Positions 8,889-16,180 of a stretch of 64,000 nt of DNA are shown here, in pieces. The DNA is taken from the NCBI GenBank assembly GCA_900317325.1, contig ONGE01000013.1, positions 1 to 64,000 of the forward strand. Reading direction: 5' to 3'. The stretch is from an uncultured Prevotellaceae bacterium. Lineage in GTDB: Bacteria > Bacteroidota > Bacteroidia > Bacteroidales > Muribaculaceae. A program made the position numbers and the translations under genes. Numbering within the stretch: position 1 is the first letter of the stretch; each line of letters begins with the position of its first letter. Below the pieces are notes generated by a model. That model had not been told where the DNA came from. It searched no databases and saw nothing but the letters and a program-made list of their open reading frames with translations.

Positions 8889-9578
8889 CTATTTCAGCTT
8901 GCCGCTCTCTTCGAAGTGGCCGCCGTGGCAGTCAAACTTGATCGAGTAGGTTTTGGCTTCGGGATTGATGCTGCAGGTCAGGTTGTGTACCAGATAGGTA
9001 TCACCGGGCATGGGTACCCACGAAGTGCCGCGCAACATGTAGGCCACAATTCCAGTACCGGAGAAGGTGTACACCTTGCCGCTCTTGTCAACGGTCACGG
9101 GTGCGTCCACGCGCAGGGTCATCGCAGGTGACGTGGCCTCGCCGATGCGGAACACGATATTATACATATAGATAGTGCTAGAATCCTTGTCCAAGTCGAT
9201 GTCGAACTGGAAATGGGTATCAGTATCACTCTCATGTTCACTCGCGGCTGTGAAACGAACAAGCTTCTCACTCTTGGGAATAGTAAGCTTTAGAGTCGTA
9301 ACCTCGCTGATCCTCTGTTTGGCTTCTTGAGCGGTAGCTGTAAAGACGGCTTCGTAATCTTTATAGCTTCGTTGCAGGATTGTGGGGTTAGAAGTGCTTG
9401 CTCCATCAAGGTAGAGTAAAACTTCGCCCTGCCCCTTAGCAGTGACAACCGCTTGATTTTCCTGGATTTCAAAGGAAATTTCAGGAGCGGCAGTTTGTGC
9501 GGGTTCATCATCGCCACAGGCCGTAAACATAATGCCCAACATATTGGCAATGAATAACATACTGAAAAATTTCTTCAT
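8889..9578 (-). CDS. Surface lipoprotein of the tandem family (paralogue 4)
   Basis: 229 residues; signal MKKFFSMLFIANMLGIMFTA, then CGDDEP. Predicted beta-rich. The end of the protein (YLVHNLTCSINPEAKTYSIK, then FDCHGG) follows the strand pattern of paralogues 1-2 (GSFKCNG, GTFECND), but overall similarity is weak and a separate origin is possible. It has its own promoter (9633-9663) and terminator (8815-8853), so it is a single-gene unit. Function unknown. Confidence 0.7.
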   Translation of the reverse strand: MKKFFSMLFIANMLGIMFTACGDDEPAQTAAPEISFEIQENQAVVTAKGQGEVLLYLDGASTSNPTILQRSYKDYEAVFTATAQEAKQRISEVTTLKLTIPKSEKLVRFTAASEHESDTDTHFQFDIDLDKDSSTIYMYNIVFRIGEATSPAMTLRVDAPVTVDKSGKVYTFSGTGIVAYMLRGTSWVPMPGDTYLVHNLTCSINPEAKTYSIKFDCHGGHFEESGKLK

Positions 9579-9632
9579 TTCGATATCTTTATAATATTAT
9601 TTAGTGTTAATTAAAAGGTGTTTTTGAGCATG

Positions 9633-9663
9633 CAAAATTAAGCGATTTATCGTTTGTCGCAAA
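9633..9663 (-). promoter_or_regulatory. Bacteroidetes-type promoter of the lipoprotein gene at 8889-9578
   Basis: On the minus strand TTTG (9660-9663), a 19-bp spacer, and TAATTTTG (9633-9640) match the -33/-7 consensus of Bacteroidetes exactly. Lies 55 bases upstream of the ATG at 9578. Confidence 0.72.
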
Positions 9664-9715
9664 TTTTTTAGATAATAAAAAAGATTTCATAGACGAATCG
9701 GAAATAAGGAACCGA

Positions 9716-11950
9716 TTAGAAGTTAAAGCGCAGGGTGGCGCCAAGCGAGCGGCCGTGGCCACGTTGCAGGAAGTGGTGCTGGATGGAAACGAAATAGAAG
9801 GTCTTGTATTGCGTTCCGGTCAAGTTGCTGCCCCACAGTTGCAAGCTGTAATGTTTTTGTTTCCAGGAGATTGAAGCGCCAAGCTGCGCATAGAACGGCT
9901 GGCACAGCGTGTTGGCCTCGTCCCAATAGATATCGCCAGTGGCGCGCACGTTGGCGGCCAAGGTAAGCAACTTGTCGGGGTCGCCGCCGATTTTGAAGCC
10001 CTGGCTGGCCTCGGCAAACAAGGTGTGCATCGGGGCGTAAGGTACGCGTTTACCGCTGTGGTCCACCTTGCCGTCGTTGTAGTCCTTGAAGGTGGCATGG
10101 GTGAAACCGTAGCTGATGTTGAAATGGGTCAACTCGATGGGATTCACTGTCATGGCGAACTCGGCGCCCCAGCTATGCGTTTTTCCGGCATTGGTCATCA
10201 TGCGGCCTGTGGTGGAGCCCGGCGGGAAAACAGTGAGTTGGCGATCGCGGCAATCCATGAAGAAGACGCCCAAGTCGCTCTGCACACGTGCACCCCAACA
10301 CTCGAAGTGACCACCCATTTCATAGCTCCATGCTTTCTCGGGTTTGTAGCCCACCATCTTGTCTACGTCATATTGCATGCCGATGCCCATCATCTTCATC
10401 AGGCGCTGCTGCAGTACGTCGCTGAACATCTGGGTATTGAAGCCACCGGCCTTGCTGCCACGCGAGAAGGCGAAAAAGACCGTATGGTTCTTGCCCACCC
10501 ACGGATGCCAGGTGAGGCTTATGTTGGGCAAGATGTCAAAGAAATCCTTGTTAAGTGTGCCACTGTCATCGATGTCGATGGCTTCGTGTGCAAACACTTC
10601 GCCTGTGTTGCCCTTGAGGATGCTGTAGCCCGTGTGCGTCACGCTGCGGAAGTTGAGACGCGCGTGCTCATAATCCAGGCGCACGCCTGCCTGGAGTGTA
10701 AACTGCCCCCAGTGGTAAGTGCTTTCGTGATAGAGCGCAGCCCCCCAACTGGGACTGGTGAAATGGCTGCCCAGCTTAAATGAGCGGGTATCCCACGCTA
10801 CAGGATATTCGGGCAAGGCATCGTTGGCATGCTTCTCGATCAACTGCGCGATGCCGTAGTCATAGAAGTCCACCGGCGCATCCATGCGGTAGCGGCGATA
10901 GAAGCCGCTCAGACCCGTCAGCCAGCTGTAGCCCTCGGTCTTGTCGTGGCTGCGGGCGATGAAATCCTGCGTCACGGCGTGTTCGCGGCGTGCCTGGGTC
11001 AGGGTGAAGTAGTCGTGGACCGTGAAATCCTGGTCCAGTGTCATGTTGTCGTCAAGATACTGGTAACTGGTGATGCTAGACAGGGTGAAGTCGGTAAGGC
11101 TCTTGCGCACCGTCAAGCCATCGGTCACCGACGTGCGGCGGTAGAAACACGTGTCGTTGTAGGCGATCTCGCCCGTCTCGACCCACTCATAGGGGTAACC
11201 GCCTTGACGGCCTACCGACAGCGATGCCACATTAGACAAGTACCAGCCGTCGTTGTTGCGCCACTCCACCTTGGTGCGGACGCCGAGCTGTCGTTCCCAG
11301 TCGCAACGGCGGCCGTTATACCGGTTGGTGAATTCTCCCTGTGTCGAGCCGTATTGGGCCGATAACGAGAGACCCAGGTTGTCGTTCAGCAACGCGTAGT
11401 GGCTTGCCCCCACGCGCCATGTGCCATGGCTGGCCCCCTCGAGCAGGGCACGTGTGCCCTGGTAGTTGAGCGGCGACAGGGTATAGATGTTCATCACGCC
11501 GCCCAGGGTGTTGCGCCCGTACAGCGTATTCTGCGGGCCGCGCATCATTTCAAAGCGGGCGATGTCCATCAAGTCAAGATCGTAGTTCTCCTTGGTCATC
11601 ACCGGCACGTTGTCGATGGTCAGACCCACGGCGGGCTGGTCGATGCGTGTGCCGATACCGCGCACATACACCGTCGAGGTCATCCGGCTGCCGTAGTCGG
11701 GGATGAACAGGTTGGGGACCAGGTCTGCAGCTGTCTTGACCGAGACAGCCTGGTTGCGCTCCGCCTCCTGGCGGTCGATGACGGTCAACGCTGTTGCCTG
11801 GGTGCGCAAGTCGGCGCTCTGCTTGATGGCGGTCACCGTCACCTCGCTCAGCGACAAAGTGTCGCCCAGAGCGTGTGACTCAATGCCCGGCATCGCTGAC
11901 GCAGCAAGCGCCACCAGGCACGATGTGATAAAGGTCATCCTTTTTTTCAT
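9716..11950 (-). CDS. TonB-dependent outer-membrane receptor
   Basis: 744 residues from the ATG at 11950 (MKKRMTFITSCLVALAASAM), chosen because it opens a signal peptide; the frame runs 52 codons further up but through non-coding-looking sequence. TonB-box-like LSEVTVTA near residue 33, a plug domain (about 40-160; VYVRGIGTRIDQPAVGLTID, RGPQNTLYGRNTLGGVMN), then a beta-barrel ending in the aromatic residue of ...LGATLRFNF. No SusD partner and no N-terminal carboxypeptidase-like domain, so it resembles siderophore, haem or vitamin receptors (FyuA-like plug) more than SusC. Substrate cannot be told from sequence. Confidence 0.9.
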   Translation of the reverse strand: MKKRMTFITSCLVALAASAMPGIESHALGDTLSLSEVTVTAIKQSADLRTQATALTVIDRQEAERNQAVSVKTAADLVPNLFIPDYGSRMTSTVYVRGIGTRIDQPAVGLTIDNVPVMTKENYDLDLMDIARFEMMRGPQNTLYGRNTLGGVMNIYTLSPLNYQGTRALLEGASHGTWRVGASHYALLNDNLGLSLSAQYGSTQGEFTNRYNGRRCDWERQLGVRTKVEWRNNDGWYLSNVASLSVGRQGGYPYEWVETGEIAYNDTCFYRRTSVTDGLTVRKSLTDFTLSSITSYQYLDDNMTLDQDFTVHDYFTLTQARREHAVTQDFIARSHDKTEGYSWLTGLSGFYRRYRMDAPVDFYDYGIAQLIEKHANDALPEYPVAWDTRSFKLGSHFTSPSWGAALYHESTYHWGQFTLQAGVRLDYEHARLNFRSVTHTGYSILKGNTGEVFAHEAIDIDDSGTLNKDFFDILPNISLTWHPWVGKNHTVFFAFSRGSKAGGFNTQMFSDVLQQRLMKMMGIGMQYDVDKMVGYKPEKAWSYEMGGHFECWGARVQSDLGVFFMDCRDRQLTVFPPGSTTGRMMTNAGKTHSWGAEFAMTVNPIELTHFNISYGFTHATFKDYNDGKVDHSGKRVPYAPMHTLFAEASQGFKIGGDPDKLLTLAANVRATGDIYWDEANTLCQPFYAQLGASISWKQKHYSLQLWGSNLTGTQYKTFYFVSIQHHFLQRGHGRSLGATLRFNF

Positions 11951-11955
11951 GCCTG

Positions 11956-11986
11956 CAAAGGTAGTGCAAGCCGAATACAATGGCAA
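11956..11986 (-). promoter_or_regulatory. Promoter of the TonB-dependent receptor gene, very close to the start codon
   Basis: On the minus strand TTG (11984-11986), 20 bp, then TACCTTTG (11956-11963) fit the Bacteroidetes consensus. The -7 box ends only five bases before the ATG at 11950, so the mRNA would be leaderless or start at the second ATG (11938). Confidence 0.6.
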
Positions 11987-12120
11987 GAAAAACCTTTTTT
12001 TTCTTGCATTGTAGAGGCGCCGCCTACCTTCGCCGCAAGGCAACGGGTGCAAGCCGAGCGGAGAACAAAAAGAATTTATTCTTTTTTTATCCCGAGGCGC
12101 CGCCAAAACCCTGCGGGGCT

Positions 12121-12150
12121 AATGCGAATTTCGCGAATTAAACGAATTTA
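12121..12150 (+). repeat. GCGAATT repeat, copy 1 (left of the dockerin/SUMF1 gene)
   Basis: Thirty bases sharing 22 positions with 13431-13460 in the same orientation: common core ATGCGAAT, then CGCGAATT, then CGAATT. The two copies flank the gene at 12351-13352. The first copy also forms the left arm of a palindrome. Confidence 0.6.
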
Positions 12151-12184
12151 TAGGCTGAAGCCAGTTCGTTAAATTAGCGTAATT
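12127..12184. repeat. Imperfect palindrome, 22-base arms
   Basis: Left arm 12127-12148 and right arm 12163-12184 pair at 18 of 22 positions around a short loop centred on GGCTGAAGCC. Just to the right, AATTCGTAGTT (12181-12191) is the exact complement of the AACTACGAATT core of the inverted repeats around the GxxExxY gene at 59.8 kb. Confidence 0.55.
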
Positions 12185-12277
12185 CGTAGTTGCGATTCAA
12201 GAATGGGTCCATCAGTGGGTTTCTGGTAAATTTTGGTGGTTTTTTTGTTTTTAGGGGCTTTTCTCTGAAAAAATAAT

Positions 12278-12285
12278 TATTTTTG
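12278..12285 (+). promoter_or_regulatory. Candidate -7 box (TATTTTTG) of the dockerin/SUMF1 gene
   Basis: Fits TAnnTTTG, 65 bases upstream of the ATG at 12351. No -33 element at the expected distance is evident. Confidence 0.4.
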
Positions 12286-12350
12286 CGCGATTTTTTAATA
12301 TTCAATCGCAAGGTTGATGAATTCGAGCATATATTTTTGATAAAAAGACG

Positions 12351-13352
12351 ATGAGAAAGAACAATTGCTTAAAGAAGACTGTGTTGAGTCTTTGTCTGTT
12401 GGCCATTTGCTGGCTGCCGGTTATGTCCCAGAACCCTTCGACACGAGGTGATGTCAACACCGACACCAATGTGAACATCAGTGATGTAGTAGCGCTGATC
12501 AATAGTTTGCTGACCAATAACATGGATGCCATTGATCAGGCTGCAGCCGATGTCACCCGCGATAGCCAGGTGAATATCACCGACGTCGTAGCCCTGATCA
12601 ACTATGTGATGACCGAAGAATGGCCCGACGAAGTTAAGGTCGAGACGTTTACAGTGAATGGCGTGACGTTCAACATGGTTTATGTCAAGGGCGGAACCTT
12701 CATGATGGGTGCCACCGACGAGGATTCTTATGCCCGACCTTGGGAGAAACCTGCCCATCAAGTGACCCTCTCAGATTACTACATTGGCGAGTTTGAGGTA
12801 ACCCAGGCCTTGTGGAGGGCAGTGATGAATAACAATCCAAGTTGGTTTACCAGCTCCAACGGCTACGGCACCGACTTGAACCGCCCGGTAGAGCGCGTGA
12901 CCTATAGCAATTGCAAGACGTTCATTAACAAACTGAATCAATTGACAGGCAAGATCTTCCGCTTGCCTACCGAGGCCGAATGGGAGTATGCAGCCCGTGG
13001 TGGCAGCAAAAGCAATGGCTACCTCTTTTCAGGCAGTGATGAGGTCAGCGAGGTGGCTTGGTATAAGGGCGCTGCCGACGACAAGACTCACCCAGTGGGT
13101 TCCAAAGCCCCCAACGAGTTGGGTCTCTATGACATGAGCGGCAACGTGGAAGAATGGGTCAACGATTGGTACGATCTTTATACTGATGAACCCCAAACCA
13201 ACCCCCAAGGTCCCTCGACAGGATCTTACCGCATTACCCGTGGCGGTAGCTGGGACCAGGCCTTCAGGACTTGCCGTGTAACCTACCGCTACGACGCTCT
13301 CACGACTGCCAATTCTAGTCACATCGGCTTGCGCATCGCACTGACGCTGTAA
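12351..13352 (+). CDS. Exported protein with paired dockerin repeats and a SUMF1 (FGE-sulfatase fold) domain
   Basis: 333 residues. Signal peptide about 1-26 (LSLCLLAICWLPVMSQ). Two type I dockerin half-modules, residues 33-54 (GDVNTDTNVNISDVVALINS) and 67-87 (DVTRDSQVNITDVVALINYV), each with the D-x-N-x-D calcium loop pattern. Then a SUMF1-type domain, about 105-333: FNMVYVKGGTFMMGATDED, RLPTEAEWEYAARGG, GLYDMSGNVEEWVNDWYD, RGGSWDQAFRTCR. The two-cysteine copper site of true formylglycine-generating enzymes is not seen (only one Cys near the end), so binding or scaffolding is more likely than catalysis. Surface or extracellular. No sulfatase gene in the window. The same dockerin + SUMF1 pair recurs in the protein at 33281. 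Confidence 0.88.
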   Translation: MRKNNCLKKTVLSLCLLAICWLPVMSQNPSTRGDVNTDTNVNISDVVALINSLLTNNMDAIDQAAADVTRDSQVNITDVVALINYVMTEEWPDEVKVETFTVNGVTFNMVYVKGGTFMMGATDEDSYARPWEKPAHQVTLSDYYIGEFEVTQALWRAVMNNNPSWFTSSNGYGTDLNRPVERVTYSNCKTFINKLNQLTGKIFRLPTEAEWEYAARGGSKSNGYLFSGSDEVSEVAWYKGAADDKTHPVGSKAPNELGLYDMSGNVEEWVNDWYDLYTDEPQTNPQGPSTGSYRITRGGSWDQAFRTCRVTYRYDALTTANSSHIGLRIALTL

Positions 13353-13376
13353 GCCTACACATAACACAAATACAAT

Positions 13377-13418
13377 GAGTCCCGGAAGTTTTTTATCAGA
13401 CTTTCGGGGCTCTTTTTT
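13377..13418 (+). terminator. Rho-independent terminator of the dockerin/SUMF1 gene
   Basis: A 13-bp stem (GAGTCCCGGAAGT / ACTTTCGGGGCTC, two wobble pairs) with a 10-base loop is followed by six T, 25 bases after the stop codon. Confidence 0.85.
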
Positions 13419-13430
13419 CCTGCAGCAGCT

Positions 13431-13460
13431 GATGCGAATCACGCGAATTCTTCGAATTAT
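13431..13460 (+). repeat. GCGAATT repeat, copy 2 (right of the dockerin/SUMF1 gene)
   Basis: Direct-repeat partner of 12121-12150 (22 of 30 identical). It sits immediately after the terminator. The following 35 bases form a weak inverted partner, as in copy 1. Confidence 0.55.
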
Positions 13461-13498
13461 AATTGGTGGAATCACTTGGATTAGTGAAATCAGCATTG

Positions 13499-13638
13499 TT
13501 TGAAACCGGTTTATTGTTTTGAATGGGCATGTGTGTGGATAGGGTGAGATTGTATGTGGACAGGGTAGTTAGTTGTTAACAAGTGCCATAATTGTTGCTC
13601 TTTAGGTTTTGATAATTCACCATTGTTTTGTAAATTTG
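13499..13638 (+). promoter_or_regulatory. Shared palindrome/promoter element, copy A (upstream of the TPR gene)
   Basis: Parts in order: TTTGAAACCGGTTTA (13499-13513, containing the perfect palindrome AAACCGGTTT); two DnaA-box-like words TGTGGATAG and TGTGGACAG; a 42-base block (13570-13611) starting TAGTTGTTAACAAGTGCCA, with perfect palindrome TTGTTAACAA, identical at 37 of 42 positions to 15611-15652; and a promoter with TTG (13609-13611), 19 bp, TAAATTTG (13631-13638). The same order recurs before nuoA. Probably an operator plus promoter. Confidence 0.65.
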
Positions 13639-13665
13639 CAGGTGAAAACTGAATAGATCTATCAC

Positions 13666-15462
13666 ATGAAACGATTATTACTCATAATGATGGTTTGCCT
13701 GACTGCAGCACTATCTGTCATGGCCCAAACTCAACGCGGCATTGTCAGAACGTTGGAAAGGCCAAAGCAACCGAGTCAGGGCATTAATGGTGCTATTGTG
13801 AACATCTTAGAGTATAAGAACAACCTTCTTACTGACAAGAATGGCAAGTTTTCTTTCTCAATCCCAGGCAAGAAGCCAGGAGAACCTTTTAAGGTGTCGC
13901 GGGTGCAGAAGAAGGACTACACACTGGTTGATAAGCAGTTGCTGGGCCGCAAATTCTCGTATTCCTCCACTGTGCCAATTGAAATCGTGATGGTGAGCGA
14001 CAAGCAGTTGGCAGCCGACAAGAAACGGATTGAAGATAAAGCCTATGCTAGGGCCCAAAAAAAGTATGAGGCCCGCATAGCCAAATTGAAACGACAGTTG
14101 GCCGAGAAGACGATTACCGAGCAAGCCTACTATGCTGAACGTGAACTTGCCATCAATGATTACGACAAATACATCCAGTTGATTGAAGAGTTGGCCGAGC
14201 GCTATGCGACGACTGACTACAAGGGTCTGAGTGACATCAACCGCCAAATCCAGGAATGCATCGAGAACGCCGAGCTGGAGCGTGCCGACTCGCTGATCAA
14301 CAGCAAGGGCGACTTCGACCAACGAGAACAAGAACTTCGCTCGCAGATGGAAATGAATCAGGCCACAGCCGAGTTCCTTGCCCAGTCCCAACAAGACGCC
14401 GAATTCAAACTCAACGACCTGGCCCAAGACTGTTACAACAAACACACTATCTTCGTCGCCAACTATCGCAACGACTCTGCGGCCTACTGGCTTGAACGTC
14501 GTGCCGCCCTCGACACCACCAACTTAGATTGGCAGAATGATGCTGGCCGTTTTATTAATGACTATCTGGCCAACTATTCGTTGGCCATGGAATACTTCCA
14601 ACGAGGATTGCATGAGGCTGTTGTCCAAGATGGCGAACAGAGCAATTGGGTAGCCACTTTCTACAACAACATCGGTTCGGTTATCAAAGAACAGGACAAT
14701 TATGCCCAGGCATTGGAGTGCTATATCAAGGCTCTTGACATCTATAAGAAAGAATGGGGCGAAGATCACCCTATTACTGCAACTGCCTACAGCAATATCG
14801 GTGGGGTTTACTTTACATGGCAAAAGTATGACCAGGCATTGGTGTACTATAGCCTAACGCTTAGCATTAATGAGAAAAAGTTGGGAGAAAAACACCCTAT
14901 TACTGCAACTGCCTACAACAATATCGGTGCGGTTTACGATAACATGGACGAAGATGCCCAGGCATTGGTATTCTACAACAAGGCGCTTGAAATCTTTAAG
15001 ACGTTCTTTGGTGAAAATCACCCAAATACCGCCACGTCCTATAGCCATATCGGCGGAGTTTACGTTGACATGGAGGAGTACGACCAAGCATTGGAGTACT
15101 ACAGCAAGGCGCTTGACATTCGAAAGAAGGTGTTGAGCGAAGACCACCCCGACATTGCTCTATCCTTCAACGATATAGGCATGGTTTTTAATAAACTAGA
15201 GGCCTATGACGAGTCATTGGAATACTACAACAAGGCGCTTGAGATAGACGAGAAAAAGTTTGGGAAAAAACACCTTAATACTGCAATTGACTACAACAAT
15301 ATTGCTGCGGTTTACTATGAGCAGGAAAAGTATGACCAAGCGTATGAATATCTTGAAAAAGCTTATCCCATTTTTAAGGAAAAGTTGGGTGAAGACCATC
15401 CAGTTACAGAAAAAGTGCTAATGGGTATTGTCGACGTGATGATGATGTTGGTCGAAGAGTGA
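13666..15462 (+). CDS. Exported tetratricopeptide-repeat protein
   Basis: 598 residues. Signal peptide 1-20 (LLIMMVCLTAALSVMAQ). Residues about 24-110 form a small beta domain resembling a carboxypeptidase-regulatory fold (GINGAIVNILEYKNNLLTDK, NGKFSFSIPGKK). A coiled-coil region follows, about 115-260, rich in E, K, A and Q. From about 300 to the end there are six or seven TPR units of the 42-residue kinesin-light-chain/TPR_12 type, each with a variant of EYYNKALEIxxKxxGExHPxTA. Likely a periplasmic or envelope protein-binding scaffold. It sits alone between two copies of the shared palindrome element, just before the nuo/atp block; no link to respiration can be read from it. Confidence 0.85.
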   Translation: MKRLLLIMMVCLTAALSVMAQTQRGIVRTLERPKQPSQGINGAIVNILEYKNNLLTDKNGKFSFSIPGKKPGEPFKVSRVQKKDYTLVDKQLLGRKFSYSSTVPIEIVMVSDKQLAADKKRIEDKAYARAQKKYEARIAKLKRQLAEKTITEQAYYAERELAINDYDKYIQLIEELAERYATTDYKGLSDINRQIQECIENAELERADSLINSKGDFDQREQELRSQMEMNQATAEFLAQSQQDAEFKLNDLAQDCYNKHTIFVANYRNDSAAYWLERRAALDTTNLDWQNDAGRFINDYLANYSLAMEYFQRGLHEAVVQDGEQSNWVATFYNNIGSVIKEQDNYAQALECYIKALDIYKKEWGEDHPITATAYSNIGGVYFTWQKYDQALVYYSLTLSINEKKLGEKHPITATAYNNIGAVYDNMDEDAQALVFYNKALEIFKTFFGENHPNTATSYSHIGGVYVDMEEYDQALEYYSKALDIRKKVLSEDHPDIALSFNDIGMVFNKLEAYDESLEYYNKALEIDEKKFGKKHLNTAIDYNNIAAVYYEQEKYDQAYEYLEKAYPIFKEKLGEDHPVTEKVLMGIVDVMMMLVEE

Positions 15463-15805
15463 GGATTGTCCCTGTTGCTGTTATGTTGTGATGGTTGTTT
15501 GAAAAGAGTTTTTGATTGTTGTTGTGGATGTTTGAAACCGGTTTAATGTTTCGGGGTGACGTGGATGAGGATGGTTGTGGATTGGTGGGGGATGGTGGAC
15601 GGGTGGGGGATAGTTGTTAACAAGTGCCAAAAATGGTGCTCTTTTGGTTTGGCCGTTTAATTAATATTTTGTACATTTGCACCGCATTTAGGGGCTTTCT
15701 TGTACAGCTATACGCGTGCGTGCGTGCGTAATCAGTTGTGCAATAGGGTCTTTGGTTGCATTAACCTGCCAAAAATTATAACAACAATACAAAAGAACTT
15801 CTTTT
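15463..15805. other. 343-base spacer and leader upstream of the nuo/atp block
   Basis: Contains shared element copy B with its promoter (15531-15679), then an approximately 120-base untranslated leader with a short GCGT microsatellite near 15714-15730. There is no clear terminator for the TPR gene. No small coding gene seen. Confidence 0.6.
15531..15679 (+). promoter_or_regulatory. Shared palindrome/promoter element, copy B (upstream of nuoA)
   Basis: Same order as copy A: TTTGAAACCGGTTTA (15531-15545), several GTGGAT words including TGTGGATTG, the 42-base block 15611-15652 with TTGTTAACAA, and a promoter with TTG (15649-15651), 20 bp, TACATTTG (15672-15679). Predicted to drive the nuo/atp block. 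Confidence 0.68.
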
Positions 15806-16180
15806 ATGGATTTATCAATTTTCGGAGTACAGAGCACGACGATGGCGATAACGGCGGCGTTGACCGGTGTGTTGCTGGTAGTCGGTGCCCTGGTCATCGC
15901 GTGGTTAATCGGCCCGCGCAGTTACACCAAGAAGAAAGGTGAGCCCTTCGAGTGCGGTATCCCCACCCGAGGCGATTCGATGGCCCAGTATCATGTGGGC
16001 TATTACCTGTTTGCCATCCTGTTCCTGATGTTTGACGTCGAGACGGTCTTCCTGTTCCCGTGGGCCACCATCTGCAAGAACATCGGCAGCCAGGCGCTGT
16101 TCGCTGTGGGTACATTCCTTGTTATTCTCGTTTTAGGTCTGGCTTATGCCTGGAAGAAAGGAGCGTTGAGATGGAAGTGA
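15806..16180 (+). CDS. nuoA: NADH-quinone oxidoreductase subunit A
   Basis: 124 residues, three predicted membrane helices (about 12-35, 64-86, 96-117). The loop GEPFECGIPTRGDSMAQYHV and the membrane motif FDVETVFLFPW are characteristic of NuoA. It is part of the membrane arm next to the quinone cavity of complex I. First gene of the nuo/atp block; its last codons overlap the start of nuoB by 10 bases. Confidence 0.96.
   Translation: MDLSIFGVQSTTMAITAALTGVLLVVGALVIAWLIGPRSYTKKKGEPFECGIPTRGDSMAQYHVGYYLFAILFLMFDVETVFLFPWATICKNIGSQALFAVGTFLVILVLGLAYAWKKGALRWK

Larger units (their letters stand above)
11951..12350. other. 400-base spacer between divergent genes
   Basis: Holds the receptor promoter at its left edge. 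GAGGCGCCGCC occurs twice as a direct repeat (near 12014 and 12094), flanking a small A/T hairpin (AAAAAGAAT TT ATTCTTTTT, 12067-12086). A palindromic repeat follows (12127-12184), and a TATTTTTG -7-like box for the rightward gene (12278-12285). No coding potential seen. Confidence 0.6.
13353..13665. other. 313-base spacer with terminator, repeat, palindromic element and promoter
   Basis: In order: a strong terminator (13377-13418), a GCGAATT repeat copy (13431-13460), then the shared element of palindromes and promoter (13499-13638) that drives the TPR gene. No coding potential seen. Confidence 0.7.

Noticed and set aside
11951-12106. 52-codon N-terminal extension of the TonB receptor
   Set aside because: Lies over the promoter and spacer, has no receptor features, and would place the signal peptide internally.
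13499-15679. Reading the TGTGGAT words as a replication origin
   Set aside because: Words are imperfect and split over two loci 2 kb apart, there is no AT-rich unwinding region with a tight DnaA-box cluster, and both loci sit at promoters. Kept only as a remark under the shared element.
16060-16170. Longer nuoB start inside nuoA
   Set aside because: The extra 37 residues are translated from nuoA in another frame and have no NuoB-like sequence; the ATG at 16171 gives a normal N-terminus.
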